Shown here in pieces: positions 25,474 through 34,842 of a stretch of 64,000 nucleotides of DNA. The stretch is taken from the NCBI GenBank assembly GCA_034927345.1, contig JAYFQE010000010.1, positions 13,386-77,385 on the forward strand, given 5' to 3'. The translations under genes were made by a program, and so were the position numbers. The notes below the pieces were generated by a model. It had not been told where the DNA came from. It worked only from the letters and a program-made list of their open reading frames with translations, and ran no database searches. Each line of letters begins with the position of its first letter. Position 1 is the first letter of the stretch. This stretch comes from JAYFQE01 sp034927345. Lineage in GTDB: Bacteria > Bacillota > Clostridia > Saccharofermentanales > UBA5734.

Positions 25474-26361
25474 ATGAATGAACCTTATTATGAAGATCAA
25501 AAGCCGGCTGACGGCCGGCCATATTATCCTTTCCACTGTCATTTGCAGTCTTACCTGGAGACGCCGCTCATGTGCGCGGCGCACTGGCATTATGCCATTG
25601 AAATTCTTTATGCCACGCGTGGCAGCGCGACGGTTTTCCTGAACGGCCAGGCCTATACCTTTAAAAAAGGCGACATGATCCTGATCAACGCCCGCGACGT
25701 CCACGCGATTTGGGGAGAGCCGAAAACTCAGTATGTCTGCATCAAATTCGACCCGGAGATTTTATATACGGCTTCCCGTTCGATTTTTGAATCGCGTTAT
25801 GTGCTTCCTTTCACCATGGCCAAAGAATCGCCGCAAAAGCTGTTCCCGGAAGAAGAAATCGGCGACACGCCCTTGCCGGGCTTGATTGTGGAGGCTTTGC
25901 GGGAATTTGCCGCCCAAGCTTACGGTTTTGATCTGGCAGTGCGCACCAACATCTGCCGGATTTTCCTTTGGGTTCTGCGCAGCTGGCAGTCCAAAGGATT
26001 GAAGGCCGAACCGGGCTATAGCCTTAAAGAGAAGGATATGGAGCGTTTGCAGGCCGTATTCGATTGTCTGGACCAGCGATACATGCAAAACTTGACCGCT
26101 GAAGCCATGGCCCGGCAATGCAATATGAGCTACAGCTATTTTTCACGATATTTTAAATCGGCTATCGGTAAAAGCTTTACGGCCTACTTGAATTATGTCC
26201 GGATTACCGAAGCTGAAAAATTGTTGCTGTCCACTGATAAAACCGTCACGGAAATAGCCATGGAAACCGGTTTCTCCAGCGCCAGCTATTTCATCAGCCA
26301 GTTTCGCCTGCTCAAGAAAGTTTCACCACGGCAATACCGGCAAAAGCTGGCGTTAACCTGA
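25474..26361 (+). CDS. AraC-family transcriptional regulator (cupin sensor)
   Basis: 295 residues. An N-terminal cupin (HWHYAIEILYATRGSA... about 28-110) likely binds a sugar ligand. The C-terminal double helix-turn-helix contains NMSYSYFSRYFKSAIGKSF, and its second helix region reads IAMETGFSSASYFISQFR. Divergent from the isomerase/dehydrogenase operon, with 245 bases between; the obvious local activator. GGGAGG precedes the ATG. Confidence 0.9.
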   Translation: MNEPYYEDQKPADGRPYYPFHCHLQSYLETPLMCAAHWHYAIEILYATRGSATVFLNGQAYTFKKGDMILINARDVHAIWGEPKTQYVCIKFDPEILYTASRSIFESRYVLPFTMAKESPQKLFPEEEIGDTPLPGLIVEALREFAAQAYGFDLAVRTNICRIFLWVLRSWQSKGLKAEPGYSLKEKDMERLQAVFDCLDQRYMQNLTAEAMARQCNMSYSYFSRYFKSAIGKSFTAYLNYVRITEAEKLLLSTDKTVTEIAMETGFSSASYFISQFRLLKKVSPRQYRQKLALT

Positions 26362-26388
26362 TTCATATCAAAGCCGGCATTACGGAGG

Positions 26389-27213
26389 TTATTTGCCTTT
26401 GCGCCTTAAAGTCGGCAGCTGGTTACGCAGAAGCGTTATATCGGCCGACGGCCAGATTTGTTTTTTCTTTGGCCGCTTCAGCCAACGGCGCAGGCGCTGC
26501 AGAGCTTCCGGATAACGCAGGGAATGCAGGTCCGGGAAGGCTTCCAGCAAGCGGCGCTGAATCGGATTGATTTTTTCTGAAAGCTTGCTCCAATCCCGCA
26601 GATTTTTCGTCAGGAATGCCAGCCGCTGCTGCATGTTTTCACCAAACTCGCTGTTTTTCCGGCGTATCAGGGAGGCTATGTCCTGGAGCTTGGCCAGCTG
26701 GCGGTTTAAATTGATCGCTCCGATAACCGTCGTCGTCAGATCAATAAAAAACAGGATGATCGCAACTGCGGCCAGAATCATCTGCCAGGTTATGGAAACG
26801 CTGCCGATCAAACGGTCGGCAAGCGGATTCAGGCCGTAAACCAGGACGATACTGAGTACGCCCCAGGCTAAGGAGTTTAAGAGGCAGATGCGTCCATGCA
26901 GATTGAAGCGGCGCCGACTATAATCCCACCAGCGGGTGTGGAAGATTGTTTCCATCAGCCAGCCGGTCAGGTATTCAAGCGTCGTCGCTAAAACAATGCC
27001 GGCCAATGCCAGCAAGGCCGGAGCGTTTTGCAGTGGGGTCAGAACCAGGAGTATCAATACCGCGCCGGAGCCATATATCGGACAAATCGGGCCCGCCAAA
27101 AAGCCGCGGTTGACCCAATGCCGCGCTTCGATGGTAAACAGGATCGTTTCCATCAGCCAGCCGGCAAAGCTGAAAAGGATAAAGCGCCAAAACCAGAGCA
27201 AAGCGATTTCCAC
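26389..27213 (-). CDS. CmpB-like putative ABC transporter type IV membrane protein
   Basis: About 274 residues. Six hydrophobic segments in the first 170 residues contain the family stretches FAGWLMETI, NRGFLAGPICPIYGSGA and LEYLTGWLMETIFHTRWWDYS. A basic, helical cytoplasmic tail follows. This is the PF06541-type family, called a putative ABC transporter component, with unknown function. GTG at 27213 is chosen since GGAGG ends 8 bases upstream; a longer frame reaches 27252. It converges on the AraC gene. Confidence 0.78.
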   Translation of the reverse strand: MEIALLWFWRFILFSFAGWLMETILFTIEARHWVNRGFLAGPICPIYGSGAVLILLVLTPLQNAPALLALAGIVLATTLEYLTGWLMETIFHTRWWDYSRRRFNLHGRICLLNSLAWGVLSIVLVYGLNPLADRLIGSVSITWQMILAAVAIILFFIDLTTTVIGAINLNRQLAKLQDIASLIRRKNSEFGENMQQRLAFLTKNLRDWSKLSEKINPIQRRLLEAFPDLHSLRYPEALQRLRRWLKRPKKKQIWPSADITLLRNQLPTLRRKGK

Positions 27214-27293
27214 GGCATAAACCTCCATGAAGTTGTGTTCATAGTTTATCACAATTTATGGCTTGGCATCTGGTTTTCTTTGATATGAATCGT

Positions 27294-27974
27294 TCAGGAT
27301 TGAAACAATTCGCCGTCGACGATGCGGACAACCCGTCCGGCAGCCTTGGCCACATCCATATTATGGGTGATCATCACGATCGTGTTGCCCATATCATTGA
27401 GGCGCTTAAATAATTTTAAGACTTCATGACCGCTGGCGGTATCTAAAGCGCCGGTCGGTTCATCGGCCAGCAACACAGCCGGTTCGCCGACCAACGCGCG
27501 GGCTATCGAAACACGCTGCTGCTGACCTCCGGATAATTCGGACGGCTTGTGTTTCAGCCGGTTATCCAGGCCCAGCAAGCTCAGAGTGTCCATAGCCTGG
27601 GCCTCTGCTTCTTTGTGGTTCATACCGCGCACTAACAGCGGCATAATGATATTTTGCATAACAGAATAAGTCGGTATCAGATTGTAATTCTGAAAGACAA
27701 ATCCGATCAGTTCATTGCGCAGGCGGGTCATCTGAGCTTCATTCATAGCATGAACAGCATGTCCGTGGAGAAAATACTCGCCGGTATCCGCTACATCGAT
27801 GCAGCCGATGATATTCATCAGCGTCGATTTGCCTGAACCCGATGGACCCAGAACAGCAACAAATTCACCTTGATCAACGGTAAAATCGATGTCCTTAAGA
27901 ACATGCAGGGTTTCTTGACCCATTTCATAACTTTTATTAATCTTGCGGAATTCAATGGTTGTTTGCGTCGCCAT
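27294..27974 (-). CDS. MacB/YknY-type ABC transporter ATPase
   Basis: 226 residues. Walker A GPSGSGKST, signature LSGGQQQR, Walker B VLLADEPTGALD and switch H in MITHN. The sequence GFVFQNYNLIPTYSV is typical of the LolD/MacB/YknY branch. ATG at 27974, 4 bases after the lipoprotein stop. It energises the FtsX-type permease at 28816. Last gene of the five-gene export operon. Confidence 0.93.
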   Translation of the reverse strand: MATQTTIEFRKINKSYEMGQETLHVLKDIDFTVDQGEFVAVLGPSGSGKSTLMNIIGCIDVADTGEYFLHGHAVHAMNEAQMTRLRNELIGFVFQNYNLIPTYSVMQNIIMPLLVRGMNHKEAEAQAMDTLSLLGLDNRLKHKPSELSGGQQQRVSIARALVGEPAVLLADEPTGALDTASGHEVLKLFKRLNDMGNTIVMITHNMDVAKAAGRVVRIVDGELFQS

Positions 27975-27978
27975 CGGT

Positions 27979-28740
27979 CTACCCCACAATCCAGACGGCA
28001 ACCGCCGTCTGGCTGCCGTCGCCGGCTGTCTCCATCAATATTTTAACAACATCGCCTACTGCTAATCTGGAAAAGGTCGTTACGGTTCCCGCTTGCGTCG
28101 TCACTGCTGTGCCTACAGGTATCCGGACCGATGCGGTTTCGCCGGTTAATGTATAAATAATCTGGCTGCCTGAGCTGCTTTGCCCGGTTCCATTTTGCGC
28201 CGAATTTGCTGCCTGGCCATCCTGACTGCCCACGTTGGGCATCTGACCGTTAAAGTCGCCGCTTGGCCTGGCTTGACCGTCGCCGCCCATTCCGCCGCTT
28301 GGCCTGGCTTGACCGTCGCCGCCCATTCCGCCGCTCGGCATCGCCTGACCGTCGCCGCCCATTCCGCCGCTCGGCATCGCCTGACCGTCGCCGCCCGCTC
28401 CGCCACTCGGCATCGCCTGACCGCCGCCCATTCCGCCGCTCGGCATAGCCTGACCGTCGCCGCCCGCTCCGCCGCTCGGCATCGTCCGGCCTTTGCCGCC
28501 TTGCTGCCGGCCGCTGTTGTCGCCGCTGGATTCGCCGCTTGCCGTTTCATTGGCGTTGTTCGCGCCCAGACCGGTTTCTTGCGCTAAAGCCAGGGTTACA
28601 TCATTGCCGTTGAGTTCGGAAATCTGTCCGATCATCAAAATCTGGTTTTCTCCGACAGATATCGATGTTGTTGCCGCGGTGTTGGAACAAGCGCTTAAGA
28701 ACAACAGACAGGCCAGCAGGCAGACCAAAATCTTCTTCAT
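27979..28740 (-). CDS. Lipoprotein with 12-residue Gly/Met-rich repeats
   Basis: 253 residues. Signal peptide with lipobox LSAC (Cys18). Then a short folded-looking strand (QISELNGNDVTLALAQ, 39-54), seven repeats of about 12 residues (unit AMPSGGMGGDGQ, 86-166), and a C-terminal beta-rich part (YTLTGETASVRIPVG ... VVKILME). The two ends resemble a split domain with a flexible linker between. ATG at 28740 has GGAGG 8 bases upstream. It lies inside the exporter operon between permease and ATPase. Function unknown; perhaps a substrate-binding or surface accessory. Confidence 0.75.
   Translation of the reverse strand: MKKILVCLLACLLFLSACSNTAATTSISVGENQILMIGQISELNGNDVTLALAQETGLGANNANETASGESSGDNSGRQQGGKGRTMPSGGAGGDGQAMPSGGMGGGQAMPSGGAGGDGQAMPSGGMGGDGQAMPSGGMGGDGQARPSGGMGGDGQARPSGDFNGQMPNVGSQDGQAANSAQNGTGQSSSGSQIIYTLTGETASVRIPVGTAVTTQAGTVTTFSRLAVGDVVKILMETAGDGSQTAVAVWIVG
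28243..28485. repeat. In-frame 36-bp tandem repeats
   Basis: About seven units of 36 bp (one of 33) encode residues 86-166 of the lipoprotein. Adjacent units are nearly identical at DNA level, so copy number may vary by slippage. Confidence 0.85.
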
Positions 28741-28815
28741 AACCTTTTCCTCCGGTTTACCGGTCATAACGGCAGCCGATCTGCGGATGATGCCGCGGAT
28801 GGCCGGGGTATGACG

Positions 28816-30288
28816 TTAAATATCGCTTAATGCCTGGACAGGAATCAATTTGGACGCTTTGATTGCCGGGTAGAAACCAAATGCGGTACCCGTGACTATG
28901 GCGAAACAGACCGCCAAAACCGCGCCGATAACCGACAGTTCGACACGTACAGACAGCAATTCGATAATCGGCGTAATCAATATGCTGACGGCCACACCCA
29001 GGATGCCGCCCAGGATGCTGATAAAGCAGGCTTCAAAAAGAAATTCCAGCAAGATGTCCCGCTTGCGGCAGCCGATAGATTTTAAAATGCCGATTTCTTT
29101 TGTTCGTTCCTTAACTGAGACAAAGAGTACGTTCATGATGCCGATACCGCCAACGATGAATACGATGGCGGCCATCGCGAACAAGAGCAATGTCAAGGTA
29201 TTGTTGGATGCTGATGCCGCAGCCATTTTGCTGCCGGCATCCGAAATCGTAAATTCGGCATTGGGGTAGCTTTCAGCCAGCGTCTGTTTGATATTGCTGA
29301 TAACGGAAGCTACGCCGTTTACATCGGCGGCGATAACCGTGATGGTCGGACTGACGCTGGTTCCGGCAATATACTTGACGCCTGTCGAATAAGGAATGAA
29401 AATTGCCTCGTCAGGACTGATGCCCGATGATATGTCGCCCATAGTCTGTAAAACGCCGTTGACAACATAGGGCCTGCTGTCGATATAAATCAAACTGTCA
29501 TACGCTTCGGTAGCGCTGCCGAAAATTTCTTCGGCTATCGAAGCGCCCAGAACACAAATTTTTTCAGCATTTTCTTCATTGCCGTCGGTTATAAAATCCC
29601 CGATGGCTACATTCAGGTTGCTCATGCCGGCATAATCGCTTTTTACGCCGGCAATCGTGTAAGTCGTCTCTTCTTCCAGATCGCCGCCGTCAACCGCGGC
29701 GCGGGTCGTATAGGAGATGGACGCCTGAGCCAGCCCGGGAACAAAGACTTCCAGATCCTCGACATCTTCCTCCGACAAAGTGATCCGTTCAAAATTGACC
29801 CGGCTGTCGGCATTGGAATTGCCGCCGCCAAAAATAAACCGGTCCATAGCGTTGTCTTGCGGCATTGATCCGGGAGCGTTGTTTGTACTGCCGCTGCCGC
29901 TTGCGTTGCCGCTGTTGCTTGCGTTGCTGCCGCTGCCGCTTGCGTTGCCGCTGCTGGAGCTGCTGCCGTTGCTTTTCTGCGGCATAAATCCGCTGTCTGA
30001 TCCACCCATGCCGCCGGGTATGGCAAATCCTCCGGATTGAGAGTTTCCCGACGCAGAATTCGGATTCTGCGTGTTCATGCCATTATTCATGGCATATGAA
30101 ATATCAATCGCTCCGGCATTTAAATTCTTAAATTGGTCAGCCACATCCATCTGCCCGCCCCGGCCGATGGCAATGACCATTACAATGGTCGCGGCGCCGA
30201 CGACAATACCAATGGAGGTCAATATTACTTTGAATTTATTCTGAACCAGATTGATAAAAACCAGGCGGAGGATTTCACTCAATTTCAT
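28816..30288 (-). CDS. MacB/YknZ-type FtsX permease
   Basis: 490 residues. One N-terminal membrane segment (about 18-42) is followed by a large extracytoplasmic domain and three C-terminal membrane segments (about 360-480). NVLFVSVKERTKEIGILKSI is the typical FtsX/MacB coupling stretch. A ~60-residue Ser/Gly/Asn-rich insertion (about 80-145) interrupts the extracellular domain near its start. The start overlaps the adaptor stop (ATGA). It partners the ATPase at 27294. Confidence 0.92.
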   Translation of the reverse strand: MKLSEILRLVFINLVQNKFKVILTSIGIVVGAATIVMVIAIGRGGQMDVADQFKNLNAGAIDISYAMNNGMNTQNPNSASGNSQSGGFAIPGGMGGSDSGFMPQKSNGSSSSSGNASGSGSNASNSGNASGSGSTNNAPGSMPQDNAMDRFIFGGGNSNADSRVNFERITLSEEDVEDLEVFVPGLAQASISYTTRAAVDGGDLEEETTYTIAGVKSDYAGMSNLNVAIGDFITDGNEENAEKICVLGASIAEEIFGSATEAYDSLIYIDSRPYVVNGVLQTMGDISSGISPDEAIFIPYSTGVKYIAGTSVSPTITVIAADVNGVASVISNIKQTLAESYPNAEFTISDAGSKMAAASASNNTLTLLLFAMAAIVFIVGGIGIMNVLFVSVKERTKEIGILKSIGCRKRDILLEFLFEACFISILGGILGVAVSILITPIIELLSVRVELSVIGAVLAVCFAIVTGTAFGFYPAIKASKLIPVQALSDI

Positions 30289-31895
30289 GACGCAGTCACC
30301 CGGCTTTCGATCAATACGGTGTCGCCTTCAGCCAGGCCTGATTGTATTTCTACTTGATAACCGTCGGAAAAGCCGGTTGTTACTTCAACGGTTGTCGTCG
30401 AACCGTCTTTTTCTTTTTTCTTGACATAGGATTTTGTCCCCTCTGTCGTAATCGCCTTGTTCGATACATAAAGAACATTCTGGATTTCTTTGGTTATAAA
30501 GGTTACATTGCCGGTCATGCCGGCGTAGATCGCCGAAACATCGCCTTCCACCAGCACGGTAACCGGGTAGCTGACCGTGGTTGTCGACCGGCTGGTTGTC
30601 GTTGTCGCCGAAATCGCCGTAACGCTTCCTTGAAAAACCGTATCTTGATAAGCTGTAAATTCGATATTGACTTGATCGCCGACAGCAACGGCCGAGATAT
30701 CATCCTGCGCGACAGATACGGTCAGCGATACGGCGGCGGCATCTTGATATGTTGCCAAAGCGGTCGATGCCGCGAGTGTGTCGCCGGCCTCATATCCGAT
30801 GGCCGTAATCGTGCCGGAACAGGCGGCAAGGATTGTCCCGTCGCCGACAAATTGTTCAAAATCCTGCAAATCAACCTGAGCGGACTCCAGGGTGTCGGTT
30901 GCGCTGTCGACGCCGGCGTCGATACCGTCAAGAGCGATTTTATAGAGCTCGTCGGCATTCTGATAAGTCAGGATGTTTTGGTCGTATTGCTCTTTCGCTG
31001 TAATCGATTGCGTTATTTTGTTTCTTTTAGCCTGGGCTAATTGCGCTGTTGACATTTCGTATTTGTCCTGGGCATCGGCCAGTTCTGTATCCAGGGCTTC
31101 AATCTGGCGGTTTAAGTCCGATCCGGTACTGCCGGCAGCTTCCTGCTCGCTTAATGCGTCAAGCTTGGCTTGCAGAACCGCGATCTCATCCGGGATCTCA
31201 CCGATTCGGGTTGATGTTTCTTCGATCGATTTTTCGGCGCTGCTGATTGCCAGATCAAGCGAATCCAGCGTCGCCTGATAACTGGATTGGGCTGTGCTGC
31301 CTAATGCTTTATTGGCTTCGTATTCATACTCGGCCTGCAATTTTGCTTTATCGCGGTCAATGATCGCCTGCTTCAAAGCCAGTTCGGCGCTGGCTGCCGA
31401 CGCGGTCAGAGCAGCGCGTGCCGTTGTTATGCTCTCATCGGTCAATTTCATAAGCGGGTCGCCGGTTTTCACAACTTGTCCGGCTGCCGCAGAAACAGAC
31501 TCGACGACCAGAGACAATGCCGATGCCGTGCCGGAAGACGATGAAGACGATGAAGATGCGGCAGCCGTCGAACTGCCGCCCATGGAGCTGCTCTGGCTGC
31601 CGGAATTGCCGGCGCCCGAACTGGCGCCGGTATTGCTGTTCGAGACGGCGCTGACTGCCGCGGCGCTGCCGACGGTCAAGTCGTACGACTGGGTAACCGC
31701 GCCGATGCTGACCGAGCCGCTTTCCGTAACGCCGACCGTTAAATTGCCAAATTCGACATTGGTTTCTTTATAAGCGATCTCTTGGGTTTTTCCGGCATTT
31801 TTCGTCTGACTGATGACAAGGACGACAGCACTTAACGCGATGGCACAGACACAGAATAGAATTACTATTTTTCCGGTTTTTTTGATGCTCTTCAT
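30285..31895 (-). CDS. HlyD/MacA-type efflux adaptor with Ser-rich insert
   Basis: 536 residues. One N-terminal membrane anchor, a lipoyl/barrel-sandwich half (EFGNLTVGVTESGSVSIG), a Ser/Ala/Gly-rich loop (about 90-122), a long coiled coil (about 160-310), then the second lipoyl half (GTITAIGYEAGD) and beta-barrel and membrane-proximal parts. ATG at 31895 lies 5-6 bases after GGAGGG. YknX/MacA-like role: links the permease to export across the envelope. The second of two adaptors in the operon. Confidence 0.88.
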   Translation of the reverse strand: MKSIKKTGKIVILFCVCAIALSAVVLVISQTKNAGKTQEIAYKETNVEFGNLTVGVTESGSVSIGAVTQSYDLTVGSAAAVSAVSNSNTGASSGAGNSGSQSSSMGGSSTAAASSSSSSSSGTASALSLVVESVSAAAGQVVKTGDPLMKLTDESITTARAALTASAASAELALKQAIIDRDKAKLQAEYEYEANKALGSTAQSSYQATLDSLDLAISSAEKSIEETSTRIGEIPDEIAVLQAKLDALSEQEAAGSTGSDLNRQIEALDTELADAQDKYEMSTAQLAQAKRNKITQSITAKEQYDQNILTYQNADELYKIALDGIDAGVDSATDTLESAQVDLQDFEQFVGDGTILAACSGTITAIGYEAGDTLAASTALATYQDAAAVSLTVSVAQDDISAVAVGDQVNIEFTAYQDTVFQGSVTAISATTTTSRSTTTVSYPVTVLVEGDVSAIYAGMTGNVTFITKEIQNVLYVSNKAITTEGTKSYVKKKEKDGSTTTVEVTTGFSDGYQVEIQSGLAEGDTVLIESRVTAS

Positions 31896-31915
31896 GTACA
31901 CCCTCCACGATTAGC

Positions 31916-33529
31916 TCAGGACTGTTTAACAAAGCTGACCTCGCCGGTCAGACCGCCGGACAAAGCCGATACATCACCTTCAAGAAGAACGGTCACGGCA
32001 TAGTTGACATCCGAGGCGCTGACCGCGCCTGAGGTTGTCGTGACCGCGGCTACTTTCCCTGTATAAAGCTGACGGCTGACCGATGAAAATAAAACGCCGG
32101 CTTCATCTCCGACTTTTATACCGGCTATATCGGTCTGGTCGATTGTTACCTGGATGGTCACTACGTTGCTGTTCGCATAAACGGCAACCGCGGTTGACGC
32201 GGACAGGATATCGTCTGCTTCATAACCGACAGTGTCCAGAACGCCGGCATACCGGGCATCCAGAGTTCCATCGCCAAGTTCTGATTCGAACGCGGCCAGA
32301 TCAGCTTTTTGATCAGCTAGGGTTTGCCGGCTTGCAGCCAGGGTTTGTTCCAGATCCTGAACTGCTATTTCATAAATTGTCTGAGCGTTCGCGGCAGTCA
32401 GCAAAGCTTCCTGGTATTGTTGCCTGATTGTCAGCGACTTGTTCTTTTCATCAAGTAGAGCCTGCTGATAACGGATCTGTAAAGCGTCCAAATTGTCCTG
32501 AGCCTGGCTCAAAGCCTGCTCCAGTTGGCTGAGTTCCTGATTCATGCCGGTTATCGATCCATTGATAGCAGACTGTGCGTTTTCACACGTTTTAACGGCT
32601 TGCTGCGCTTGATCGGCGGCAGTTTTCGCCGCCTGATATTGTTTATCCAAATCGGCCAAAGCAGCCGATTTGGCTTGAGCGTCAGCCTGGGCTTCAACGA
32701 CCAGACCGTTGAACAGCGCGCCTGCCGAGGCCAGGCCGCCGTTTTTAGCCGCGTAGGCCAGGGCATAATCGCAGACAGCCTGAGCCTTATCAGCATCGTT
32801 CTTTGCGTCGGCATTGGTTTTCTGAGCCTGTGCCAGATTCTTCTGTTTTTCCTGCAGATCATTCTGCGCTTGAATCAAAGTTTGGTCAGCCGCATTCTTT
32901 TCTGCTTCCGCGGCAGCTATTTTGTCTTTTTTTTCCGCTATCAGGGACGGATTATCTGCCAGGACTTCCTTGGCCTGATCAACAGCCTCTCGCGCATTGG
33001 CTGTCGTTGCTGCTAAATCTTTCAGGGCCTGATCATATTCCGCTTTTGCTGTCGATCCCAGCGCCTGATTCGCTGCCAGATCGGCTTTGGCCTGCACGAG
33101 CGCGTCTTGATATTGAATTTCTGCTTTCGATAAAGCTATGGACGCGTCCGATACGGCTTTTTCTAATTCTGTCCGAGCCGCGGCTACGCTTTCGCTGCTG
33201 ATTTTCAACAGCGGGTCGCCAACGGCGACCGTATCGCCGGCAGCGGCGCAGACTTCCGCTACGGTCAGTTCTTCGCTGCCCGGCGTCCAGGACAAGGATT
33301 GCGTCAGGGCTCCCAATGCCGAAGTTCCGCTTGCTGAAACGCTTGTTGCGCCACTGCTTTGCTGAACGGTTTCTTTTTGTTCTTTTGAAGATGCTGATCC
33401 CGCCGACCAGGGATGTAAAAGAACCAAAGCCGCTGTTCCCGCGGCCAGAATGATACCCGCCGTAATCCATGCCGCCGTTTTGATCCGATGCTTTGGCTTG
33501 TGCGTTTTATTTTGTTCTTTACCGGACAT
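31916..33529 (-). CDS. Second HlyD-type efflux adaptor
   Basis: 537 residues with the same plan as its neighbour: basic N-terminus, membrane anchor (about 18-40), then lipoyl half and very long coiled coil (Gln/Ala-rich, about 115-390). The second lipoyl half (GVLDTVGYEADD) and C-terminal barrel follow. It is probably a diverged duplicate of the 30285 gene, as its C-terminal half aligns well (ALSGGLTGEVSFV against AIYAGMTGNVTFI). First gene of the operon. Confidence 0.86.
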   Translation of the reverse strand: MSGKEQNKTHKPKHRIKTAAWITAGIILAAGTAALVLLHPWSAGSASSKEQKETVQQSSGATSVSASGTSALGALTQSLSWTPGSEELTVAEVCAAAGDTVAVGDPLLKISSESVAAARTELEKAVSDASIALSKAEIQYQDALVQAKADLAANQALGSTAKAEYDQALKDLAATTANAREAVDQAKEVLADNPSLIAEKKDKIAAAEAEKNAADQTLIQAQNDLQEKQKNLAQAQKTNADAKNDADKAQAVCDYALAYAAKNGGLASAGALFNGLVVEAQADAQAKSAALADLDKQYQAAKTAADQAQQAVKTCENAQSAINGSITGMNQELSQLEQALSQAQDNLDALQIRYQQALLDEKNKSLTIRQQYQEALLTAANAQTIYEIAVQDLEQTLAASRQTLADQKADLAAFESELGDGTLDARYAGVLDTVGYEADDILSASTAVAVYANSNVVTIQVTIDQTDIAGIKVGDEAGVLFSSVSRQLYTGKVAAVTTTSGAVSASDVNYAVTVLLEGDVSALSGGLTGEVSFVKQS

Positions 33530-33654
33530 CCACCCCGCTCCTTCCTGACCTATGACTCATTTCATAAACAAATCCTGTTTTATCGTAACCGATGCATGTG
33601 ATTAACACGTGAATACCGGGTGAAAGCTAATAACAAGCCGCTCAATCCGAAGCA

Positions 33655-33701
33655 TAAAAAAACCGCAGGGTTCCGGCCGGGCTCCGGCATTCCTGCGGTT
33701 T
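33655..33701 (-). terminator. Terminator of the Gfo/ThuA operon
   Basis: On the minus strand AAACCGCAGG pairs with CCTGCGGTTT across a partly self-paired loop and is followed by a run of T (total seven with the arm). It lies 45 bases past the stop of the 33746 gene and isolates it from the exporter operon. Confidence 0.88.
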
Positions 33702-33745
33702 AATACCATCTGTTCTTTCCGGCGGGGCCGGCTTACTCCGGCGGC

Positions 33746-34840
33746 TTAGTATTGCCGGTTCGGATCGACTGTCTCCGGGACAGCGGTCGTGCTTTGCATC
33801 AGATAATGCTGTCCGCTTGCCGACGCCTGCAGAAAGCCGTGCATGGCTTCGAGTACATGTAAGGCCAGATCGCCGGACGCCCGATGATCGTTTCTGCCGG
33901 CGGCCAGCGCGCGCGCCATATCGGCAATTCCCAGGCCGCGGCTGTTATCGGTATATGAACGGGTTATCGGCACTTCGCCGAAAGTATCCTGGCCGGCAAG
34001 CCGCATGCGGACCGGACCGCCAAAAGTGTTGGGATCAGGCACAGAAAGCGTTCCCAGGCTGCCGTAAATTTCTATATGCGGCAATTCGGCGGACCAGACA
34101 TCGAAGCTGGTCAGAATTGTGCCGACTGCGCCGCTGACAAAATCAAGAATACCGGCGACATGGGTCGGAACTTCGACATCGATCAGCTGTCCCTTCTTTT
34201 TTTCACTGGTAATCGTCCGCTGCGGAAAAGATATCGCCGCGCTGCCAGTTACGCGGCGAACCGGGCCAAGCAGGGCAAAGAGGGCGGTTAAATAGTAGGG
34301 TCCCATGTCGAACATAGGCCCGCCGCCGGTTTGATAATAAAATTCCGGATCCGGATGCCAGCTTTCATGACCGTGGCTGGTCATGAAAGCAGTGGCGCCG
34401 ACCGGCCGGCCGATAACGCCGGACCGGATCAGATCAAGACAAGTCTGGATACCGGCGCCCATAAAGGTGTCAGGCGCGCCGCCCAGCAGCAAGCCGCGTT
34501 CGGCGGCCAGCTTTTGCAAGCTGCGGCCGTCTTCCAGACTGATGGACAATGGTTTTTCCACATAAACCGGTTTGCCGGCCAATAAAGCCCGGCGGCAGAT
34601 CTCCGTATGCCCTTGCGGGGTCGTCAGATTCAAGACCAGGTCGATCGCCGGATCATGTAAAAGGGCTTCTGTTTCCAAAATCCGGGGGACGCCGAATCTT
34701 GCCGCCTGTTCGGCGGCGCGGCCGGGTATCAGGTCGGCCACGGCGTCTACAGTCACCGTTTTAAACCGTTGATTCAGGTTTTTTAAATAGATGCTGCTGA
34801 TATTGCCGCAGCCGATCAAGCCGATTTTGGTCCGTTCCAT
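33746..34840 (-). CDS. Gfo/Idh/MocA-family oxidoreductase
   Basis: 364 residues. Rossmann motif GLIGCGNIS at 8-16, EKP motif in YVEKPLSIS, and GGGPMFDMGPYYLTAL in the catalytic region. Conserved D and a Tyr replace the D/H pair seen in the 23310 paralogue (DMGPY against DIGTH), so substrates probably differ. Directly follows ThuA (2-base gap). The last third (EAMHGFLQASASGQ) fits the family. Confidence 0.9.
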   Translation of the reverse strand: MERTKIGLIGCGNISSIYLKNLNQRFKTVTVDAVADLIPGRAAEQAARFGVPRILETEALLHDPAIDLVLNLTTPQGHTEICRRALLAGKPVYVEKPLSISLEDGRSLQKLAAERGLLLGGAPDTFMGAGIQTCLDLIRSGVIGRPVGATAFMTSHGHESWHPDPEFYYQTGGGPMFDMGPYYLTALFALLGPVRRVTGSAAISFPQRTITSEKKKGQLIDVEVPTHVAGILDFVSGAVGTILTSFDVWSAELPHIEIYGSLGTLSVPDPNTFGGPVRMRLAGQDTFGEVPITRSYTDNSRGLGIADMARALAAGRNDHRASGDLALHVLEAMHGFLQASASGQHYLMQSTTAVPETVDPNRQY

Positions 34841-34842
34841 CG

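Noticed and set aside
28243..28485. CRISPR-like spaced direct repeats
   Set aside because: Units abut without unique spacers and encode an in-frame 12-residue repeat; no cas genes nearby.
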